Below, one piece after another: positions 59,356 through 64,000 of a stretch of 64,000 nt of DNA. The notes beneath the pieces are model-generated. The model was given only the letters and a program-made list of their open reading frames with translations. It did no database searches and was not told the origin of the DNA. The stretch comes from Gemmatimonadales bacterium (GTDB taxonomy: Bacteria; Gemmatimonadota; Gemmatimonadetes; Gemmatimonadales; GWC2-71-9). Numbering within the stretch: the stretch's first letter is position 1; each line of letters opens with the position of its first letter. Location of the stretch: the NCBI GenBank assembly GCA_019637315.1, contig JAHBVU010000009.1, positions 116,450 through 180,449 of the forward strand, given 5' to 3'. Position numbers and translations under genes: made by a program.

Positions 59356-59832
59356 TTACGGCCGGATCGTGATCATCCCGTTCATGCCGTTGGCAATGTG
59401 CGGGGTGCAGGTAAACCGGTATTCTCCGGCGACCATGCCCGCGAAGGTGATCTCGTAGGTTTCGTTCGGCGCCACCAGCAGGGGGCCGTTGAGCTCGCCC
59501 AGCTTGTCGCCCGGCATGGCCGCATCGAGCGCAGCACGGGACGCAGCCGGCACGCTGTCAGGCCAGAACTGAACGTTGTGAGGCCCGCCGCTCACGTTAT
59601 GGAAGACCACCCGATCGCCCGCGCTGATCGTCAGCTCGGCTGGGACAAACTTGTAGTCCGCGCCCTCGAGAACCATGTTCACGTTGTGCGTCGTACCGGT
59701 CGCACCCGTCTCCGGCGCAGTGGTCGCCGGAGCAGCCGTCGCCGGGGCCGCATCAGCTGCAGGCGCCTTGTCGCCACCGCCACAGGCCGTCAGTAACAAC
59801 GACGCACCAACCAACCACCCGATCGTACGCAT
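59356..59832 (-). CDS. Plastocyanin/azurin-type cupredoxin lipoprotein
   Basis: 158 residues. Lipobox LLLTACGGGD, an Ala/Thr/Pro-rich linker (about 23-48), then a type-1 copper domain with His in GGPHNVQFW and Cys, His and Met in RFTCTPHIANGMNGMITI. Periplasmic or outer-membrane-tethered electron carrier. Its promoter region faces the CRP/Rex-type palindrome at 59913-59930. Confidence 0.9.
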   Translation of the reverse strand: MRTIGWLVGASLLLTACGGGDKAPAADAAPATAAPATTAPETGATGTTHNVNMVLEGADYKFVPAELTISAGDRVVFHNVSGGPHNVQFWPDSVPAASRAALDAAMPGDKLGELNGPLLVAPNETYEITFAGMVAGEYRFTCTPHIANGMNGMITIRP

Positions 59833-59912
59833 CTGCTATCCCCTTCCCCGAAGTCAGTTCGTGGACTCGGATTGACCTGCTGAGCGGCACCGGCCACGAC
59901 ATCGGCCCGCAC

Positions 59913-59930
59913 TTGTGAAATTCTTCACAA
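59913..59930. promoter_or_regulatory. 18-bp palindrome of CRP/Rex type
   Basis: TTGTGAA-ATTC-TTCACAA. It contains TGTGA-N6-TCACA (CRP consensus) and equals the Rex consensus TTGTGAA-N4-TTCACAA. It lies 81 bases upstream of the cupredoxin ATG (minus) and 47 bases upstream of the cysteine-rich protein ATG (plus), so it could control both. Confidence 0.65.
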
Positions 59931-59976
59931 ATATAAGCGCTTGCCCTTGGTTTACCAGTGTCTACGTTTCCGCCCC

Positions 59977-60729
59977 ATGCCACTCGTCCCCCAATGCAAA
60001 CGCGCTGGACCTCACTGCCTCGGCCTGTCGGTCACCCTTCGAGTCGCCGATGACGACAATCCCCGGACTGCGCGCACGATGGACCCGGAGGCCACCTGGC
60101 TCTACGGGCACACCCAGCGAATCACATTCGGGACCCTGTTCCGGTTCGGCACCGAACTGCGGGCTCGCGTCCGGATCGAAGTTCCCTGCCGTTACGCCAA
60201 GATCGATGATGGGCAGGTCCGTTGCGGAGCTCATCGCTACCGGGCGGCGCTGCCCAAGGCGCGCCGTCGCCGACAGACCCGACAACTCGGCAATGATCGT
60301 TTCGTCGTGGTTCAGAACGGCCAGCCGGTACCGCTCACGCTCAAGGGGCCGCCCCAGCCGCGACGCCAGCTTTCAGTGCTCAGCGTGCCCAAGACGCCTT
60401 GCGTCACAGCCCGCTGCCAGACGTCGGACCACACTGTCGGCGCGGCCTGCTGCCGCGACCTTCAGGTCGAGATTCTCTGCACGAAGAGGAACCGGCATCT
60501 CGAGGACCTGGTCCGAACCCGGAAGAGCCCGTATCTCTGCAAAGTCAGCCGGGAGGCCCCTGACTCGCTCGGTGCTGAGATGATTTCGGCGTGTGGATAT
60601 CTCGAAGACGGAGGGGTTCTCTGTACGCTGCACGGGCGAAGCAGGCCGGATGGACGTCCGGCCAAACCTGGCCTGTGTTCGAAGTGGCCCAAAGGCCAGG
60701 ACGCGAGACATCCAGGGTGCGCCTTTTAG
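59977..60729 (+). CDS. Cysteine-rich uncharacterised protein (YkgJ-like cluster)
   Basis: 250 residues from ATG 59977; a start at 60079 is also possible. Fourteen Cys, at residues 7, 14, 71, 83, 142, 147, 158, 159, 168, 188, 206, 216, 234 and 248. The C-terminal half has TARCQTSDHTVGAACCRDLQ, SAGYL-like CGYLEDGGVLCTLHGRSRP and PGLCSKWP, a spacing reminiscent of YkgJ-type metal or Fe-S binding cysteine clusters. No enzyme motif was recognised. Third-position GC is high, supporting coding. Confidence 0.6.
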   Translation: MPLVPQCKRAGPHCLGLSVTLRVADDDNPRTARTMDPEATWLYGHTQRITFGTLFRFGTELRARVRIEVPCRYAKIDDGQVRCGAHRYRAALPKARRRRQTRQLGNDRFVVVQNGQPVPLTLKGPPQPRRQLSVLSVPKTPCVTARCQTSDHTVGAACCRDLQVEILCTKRNRHLEDLVRTRKSPYLCKVSREAPDSLGAEMISACGYLEDGGVLCTLHGRSRPDGRPAKPGLCSKWPKGQDARHPGCAF

Positions 60730-60988
60730 CCGACAAGTACCATTTGAACAACTACGCCAGAAGTCGCTTTAAGCGCATCGCCTCAAGTGTCGTTCTTGCA
60801 ATGACTTGCAGCTACGGCAACAACATAGTCACTGACAGGACACCTCAACGAGAACTTGAGGTAGGCTCTGGCGCGTAAGTAGCTAGAATGCAATCGTTTA
60901 TGCCGTTGTGTGCAAGGATTGCCAGGGCAGGCGTCCCCATTCACTGTACTCGCAATACTTTGTCGGAGACACGCACAGGAGAAGGTCA
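60730..60988. other. Intergenic region upstream of ECF sigma factor
   Basis: 259 bases. A stem-loop is present at 60842-60862 (ACCTCAA-N7-TTGAGGT). GAACTT followed about 17 bases later by CGTAAG (60852-60879) is a weak match to an ECF-type promoter, suggesting possible autoregulation. No gene was seen. Confidence 0.35.
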
Positions 60989-61507
60989 ATGACCGACGAT
61001 CTGGAGCGCCTCTATAAATCGACGTATACGGCCGTTGTTCGTTTCCTGTATCGCAAGGTCTGGGACGCGGACCGCGCCGAGGATCTTGCCCAGGAAGTCT
61101 TCATTCGTGCCATGGCTCACAATCCCGAGAAGCCTCGGGCGTGGGTCTTTGCGGTTGCCGCCAATCTGGCGCGAGACGAAGCGCGCGCGGCCGTTCGTCG
61201 GAAGAAACACCTGACCCTGCTCACCAACGACCCCCTGCCCATGTCGACCCCGGACAAGACGGTCGACGAGGCCATGGAGTACGATGAGCGGAAGGCGCTG
61301 GTCAACGAGGCGCTGGCCACCTTGTCGGACCGGGATCGCGAGGTCCTGCTGTTGTGGGACGCGGGACTGAGTTATCCCGAGATTGCAGAGCAAACCGGGC
61401 TGGCCGTCGGTGCAATCGGCACCACGCTGGCAAGAGCCCGCAAACGACTCCTGGACGCATATGACGGGATGGATCACGATCGACGGCGCGCCGAGGCACA
61501 TTCCTGA
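60989..61507 (+). CDS. RNA polymerase ECF-type sigma factor
   Basis: 172 residues from ATG 60989 (GGAGAAGG upstream). Region 2: LYKSTYTAVVRFLYRKVWDA, DRAEDLAQEVFIRAMAHNPE. Region 4: YPEIAEQTGLAVGAIGTTLA. Short linker of about 40 residues. The 3' end overlaps a membrane anti-sigma factor by 47 bases. Confidence 0.9.
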   Translation: MTDDLERLYKSTYTAVVRFLYRKVWDADRAEDLAQEVFIRAMAHNPEKPRAWVFAVAANLARDEARAAVRRKKHLTLLTNDPLPMSTPDKTVDEAMEYDERKALVNEALATLSDRDREVLLLWDAGLSYPEIAEQTGLAVGAIGTTLARARKRLLDAYDGMDHDRRRAEAHS

Positions 61508-62483
61508 GGACGAGCTTCACGCCTATCTGGACCAGGCGCTAAGCCGTTCGCAGTGCGTCGAAATCGAATGTCATCTGGCGGAGTGCAGGCAATGCCGGCA
61601 CCTGCGAGATGACGTTGCGGCGGTTCGAGACCGGATTACCGCACTCCTGGTCGACACGGCGCCCCGCCGGGTGACCCCGATTCCGCCGTACGAGCGAATT
61701 GTCGCGAAGCACCAGGCCCGCCGGCGTGCGCTCGTCGGCCGGGTGCGCCGAATCGGGCTCCTCGCCGCCGGGTTGGTTGGTGCCGTCGGGTTGGGTTGGT
61801 GGATGCAGGGCGGTGGCAGTACCGGATCTGCCCTGCCTGCCACCGTTGCAGTTGCCGATCAGGCCCCGGAACCGGTCCGCACCCTGGTGGCGGCGGGTCC
61901 GGTAGCTCTGGTGGACGACGATTCGACGGGATCGACTGTCGTCGGCGAATCCACGGTCGAGCCAACAGGTGACCGGATTCCTCTGGTTCGCGACGAGACC
62001 CCGACCCTGCGCGCCGCACCGATCCGACCTCAGACGGCAACCCCTGTGGTTCAAGTCAGCGCGGTCGTTGCGGACGAGGAAAGCATCGGCTTCGAAGGAC
62101 TCTGGCAGTCGGTGGACTGGCAGCAGGCACGCGCCGAGACCGGTGGAAACCTTCCCCGAGTCAGCGGGCTGCCGATCCTGGACATCCAGCTGCAACAGAT
62201 CGGCGGCGAAGAGCGGCCGATCGTGGTCGTGGTGCAGCAGCACCCGTCGGGCCGTTTGATCCGCACGGTCGAAGGCCCAATCGAGCGGATCGAGCAATTG
62301 CTCGAGCGCTATGCCGCGCGGAGCTCGGGCCAGGTGCGCGCCAGCACCCCTGCCCTGACGCCACCGGACTACGTCAGCAGTGGGTCCGGAACACCGAGGC
62401 GCCTGAGAATCCTCAGCGTGATCGCGAACTTCCCGGCCGATTCTCTCAACGCCATGGCGCGCGCCATCGACGTGCGCGAGTAG
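61461..62483 (+). CDS. Membrane anti-sigma factor with zf-HC2 motif
   Basis: 340 residues from ATG 61461. The cytoplasmic zinc-finger motif is VEIECHLAECRQCRHLRDD. A transmembrane helix (about 96-112, RIGLLAAGLVGAVGLGWWM) follows, then a long, probably periplasmic part (about 115-340) with no recognised domain. The start lies within the sigma gene, the expected tight coupling of sigma and anti-sigma. The periplasmic tail is much longer than in typical anti-sigmas and may act as the sensor. Confidence 0.8.
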   Translation: MTGWITIDGAPRHIPEDELHAYLDQALSRSQCVEIECHLAECRQCRHLRDDVAAVRDRITALLVDTAPRRVTPIPPYERIVAKHQARRRALVGRVRRIGLLAAGLVGAVGLGWWMQGGGSTGSALPATVAVADQAPEPVRTLVAAGPVALVDDDSTGSTVVGESTVEPTGDRIPLVRDETPTLRAAPIRPQTATPVVQVSAVVADEESIGFEGLWQSVDWQQARAETGGNLPRVSGLPILDIQLQQIGGEERPIVVVVQQHPSGRLIRTVEGPIERIEQLLERYAARSSGQVRASTPALTPPDYVSSGSGTPRRLRILSVIANFPADSLNAMARAIDVRE

Positions 62484-62516
62484 CCCCGTCGGCGCAAACG
62501 AGAGATCGCAAGCAGA

Positions 62517-62549
62517 ATGAAGGCCGATCCATTCTGGGTCGGCCTTCAT
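62517..62549. terminator. Rho-independent-like stem-loop
   Basis: ATGAAGGCCGATCC-ATTCT-GGGTCGGCCTTCAT: 14-bp stem with one G-U wobble, followed by CATTTTC. It lies 33 bases after the anti-sigma stop and 36 bases before the end of the convergent ADOP gene, so it may serve both strands. Confidence 0.75.
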
Positions 62550-62585
62550 CATTTTCACGCACCCCGCTGCCGCCCGCGAAGGTCG

Positions 62586-64000
62586 TCAATCAGCGAGCAA
62601 TGCCTCGGTCGGCGGAACGCGGGCGGCTCGTCGCGCCGGAAGCCATGCCGCGGTACCTGCCGCCAGCATGACGAGGAGGATGGCAACCGCATAACTGATG
62701 GGATCAGCGCGGCCCACGCCGAAGAGCAGGCCCGCCATGAGCTGCGTCGCCGCCAACGCACCGAGCAGACCCAGACTCACGCCGACAGCCGCGATGCGGA
62801 GCTCACGCCGAAGCACGAGCCGCGTCAGGTCAACCGGCTCAGCGCCGAGCGCCGAGCGGATCCCCAGCTCCCGGGTCCGTTGTGCTGCGGTGTAGCTGAC
62901 CACCCCATAGACACCAACGAGCGCGAGCACGAAGGCCAAGCCGGCAAAGGCGCCCAGGATGGTCATCGCGAAGCGACGTTCGGCGACCGAATCGGCCAGC
63001 GTTTCGATCAGCGGTTCGACGCCAGTGACCGGCAAGGCAGGATCCAAGCTCCAGATGGCCCGACGAACCGGGTTGGCAAGTTGCTGCGCTGGTCGGTCGG
63101 TGCGGACCAGGAGCACGCCGGAGTTGGGAACGGTTTGCTCCAGCGGCAGATAGACCGCGGGCGGAGGCGTTTCGGTGAGCCCGAAGATACGCTCGTTCTC
63201 GACGACCCCGACGATCCGCCGGGTCGCGCCCCAGAGCCGAAGCTGCTGGCCCAGCGGGTCATGCCCGGTGAAGAACCGCTCCTCCGCTGCCCGGTTGATG
63301 AGAACGACCGGTGGCGTTTGCGCGTCGTCTGAGGCGTCGAGAAGCCGTCCGCTGCGGATCCCAACCCCGACCGTGGCGAAATAGCCATCCGAAACGACCC
63401 GGGTCGCGATTTCCGGCCACTCCTCTGCCTCCGCCTCACGCCCGACCACGAGAAAACTGTTGCTCGAGCTCCGGTCGAGCGGATGGGCCATTGCAATCGA
63501 GGCCGAAACGACCCCCGGAATGGACCGAGCGCGTTCGAGCAGCCGCGCGTGGAAACCGCGCAAAGTCGGCGAATCCGGGACCCGCGTCCATTCGCGCGGG
63601 TAGCGACTCTCCGGGAGCAGGTACTCGGCCTTGAGGACGCCCTCGGCGCGGAAGCCAGGATCGACCTGGAGGGCAGTTCGGAAGCTGCGGATGAGGAGCC
63701 CGGCGCCGACCAGCAATATCACGGCGAAGGCCAGCTCTGCAGCTACCAGGCCGCTCCGCACCAAGTTCCCGGCGCGCCGCCCCCCGCTGCCGGGCGTGTC
63801 GCCGCGAAGCGCGGTCAGCGCATCGAGCCGGAGCGCTTGCGCCGTGGGGACCAGCCCGAAGACGAGTCCGACGGCGAGCGCTACGCCGACCGATACCGTC
63901 AACACGCGCCCGTCGATGGCCACGTGATCCAGGCGCGGTATCCCGGGAGGCGCCAGCGCTACGAGCGCCGCCACGCCTCCATAGGCGAGCATGAGACCGA
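62586..64000 (-). CDS. ADOP/MacB-type ABC permease (partial, N-terminus beyond window)
   Basis: The visible C-terminal 471 residues include FtsX-type transmembrane helices and a MacB periplasmic domain: VGLVFGLVPTAQALRLDALT, FAVILLVGAGLLIRSFRTAL, VLINRAAEERFFTGHDPLGQ, and a C-terminal AQRTRELGIRSALGAEPVDL. It is homologous to the gene at 40487-43111. No ATPase is visible. The 5' end is cut by the window edge. Confidence 0.88.
   Translation of the reverse strand, partial: GLMLAYGGVAALVALAPPGIPRLDHVAIDGRVLTVSVGVALAVGLVFGLVPTAQALRLDALTALRGDTPGSGGRRAGNLVRSGLVAAELAFAVILLVGAGLLIRSFRTALQVDPGFRAEGVLKAEYLLPESRYPREWTRVPDSPTLRGFHARLLERARSIPGVVSASIAMAHPLDRSSSNSFLVVGREAEAEEWPEIATRVVSDGYFATVGVGIRSGRLLDASDDAQTPPVVLINRAAEERFFTGHDPLGQQLRLWGATRRIVGVVENERIFGLTETPPPAVYLPLEQTVPNSGVLLVRTDRPAQQLANPVRRAIWSLDPALPVTGVEPLIETLADSVAERRFAMTILGAFAGLAFVLALVGVYGVVSYTAAQRTRELGIRSALGAEPVDLTRLVLRRELRIAAVGVSLGLLGALAATQLMAGLLFGVGRADPISYAVAILLVMLAAGTAAWLPARRAARVPPTEALLAD

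Noticed and set aside
59962..60285. Minus-strand frame with a phrase resembling HAD hydrolases (GIVVIGDSKGDRQ).
   Set aside because: The frame is short and cut off on both sides without matching domain order. The plus strand gives a longer frame with coherent cysteine motifs and coding-like third positions, so this is judged a shadow.
1..64000. Search for tRNA, rRNA, CRISPR, IS elements and phage genes.
   Set aside because: None seen by eye; no transposase or integrase motif and no repeated spacer array. A tool-based scan could still find small RNAs.

Overview
The window is high-GC, densely packed bacterial DNA with almost no mobile content. No rRNA, tRNA, CRISPR array, insertion sequence or integrase was found. 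Genes are arranged in short operons with many 1-4 bp stop/start overlaps (ATGA, GTGA, TGATG). The gene set suggests a Gram-negative, non-model phylum, most likely Gemmatimonadota. The evidence is: ADOP-type FtsX permeases beside a PadR regulator, paired DUF4097 proteins behind an ECF sigma/anti-sigma pair, an M6 protease with a terminal EF-hand/dockerin-like loop, TonB/TolC/RND envelope systems, a short group-1-like sigma factor, and a sphingolipid gene cluster. The phylum assignment is inference; no marker gene alignment was possible.

Layout. 1-5076 (minus): a housekeeping run, rpmE-prfA-prmC-ylbF-like-tmk-S41-like-DUF2520. The S41 protein has lost both catalytic residues. 5267-7505 (plus): Crp/Fnr regulator, MBL hydrolase and CsgG-like lipoprotein-type gene. 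7538-12482 (minus): sigma factor, YajQ, SpoIID-like, Gfo/Idh/MocA oxidoreductase, Lnb-N/DUF4105. 12580-17199 (minus): aldehyde dehydrogenase, then ThpR / unknown / NtrX-like regulator / unknown membrane protein. 17314-19069: ArfB and a small protein (plus), against SRPBCC and MarR (minus). 19200-22238 (plus): a TonB-like protein coupled to 5-oxoprolinase genes pxpABC. 22207-28434: DUF457 membrane hydrolase, two secreted small proteins, ComM, YbjQ, VOC protein and an MDR dehydrogenase. 28538-31706 (minus): ECF sigma, anti-sigma and two DUF4097 proteins. 31837-33827 (plus): SPFH protein, Arc-like RHH, DUF3887 protein and a standalone TonB-plug-like protein. 33835-36680 (minus): penicillin-acylase-family Ntn hydrolase and a membrane protein. 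37038-40418 (plus): FCD-GntR regulator with two tandem APC permeases. 40487-43459 (minus): PadR and an ADOP permease. 43652-52218 (plus): TetR, TolC, RND adaptor, RND pump and ABC exporter behind a 30-bp perfect palindrome. 52219-54935 (minus): M6 metalloprotease and a small lipoprotein. 55144-59292 (plus): the sphingolipid operon. 59356-62483: cupredoxin, a cysteine-rich protein, and an ECF sigma/anti-sigma pair. 62586-64000 (minus): a partial ADOP-type permease.

The most interesting system is 55144-59292. It holds a serine palmitoyltransferase, a GNAT-like protein matching bacterial ceramide synthase, an NAD-dependent epimerase matching ceramide reductase, and a PAP2-fold membrane protein resembling eukaryotic Aur1/IPC synthase. 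All four overlap, and they sit behind a good sigma-70 promoter. Together they look like a compact pathway from serine plus acyl-CoA to ceramide and then to a phosphosphingolipid. Other points worth a second look are the dead S41 protease, the SPFH/Arc module whose promoter is covered by an inverted repeat, several near-perfect palindromic operators next to their likely regulators, and a 14-cysteine protein next to a CRP/Rex-type palindrome.
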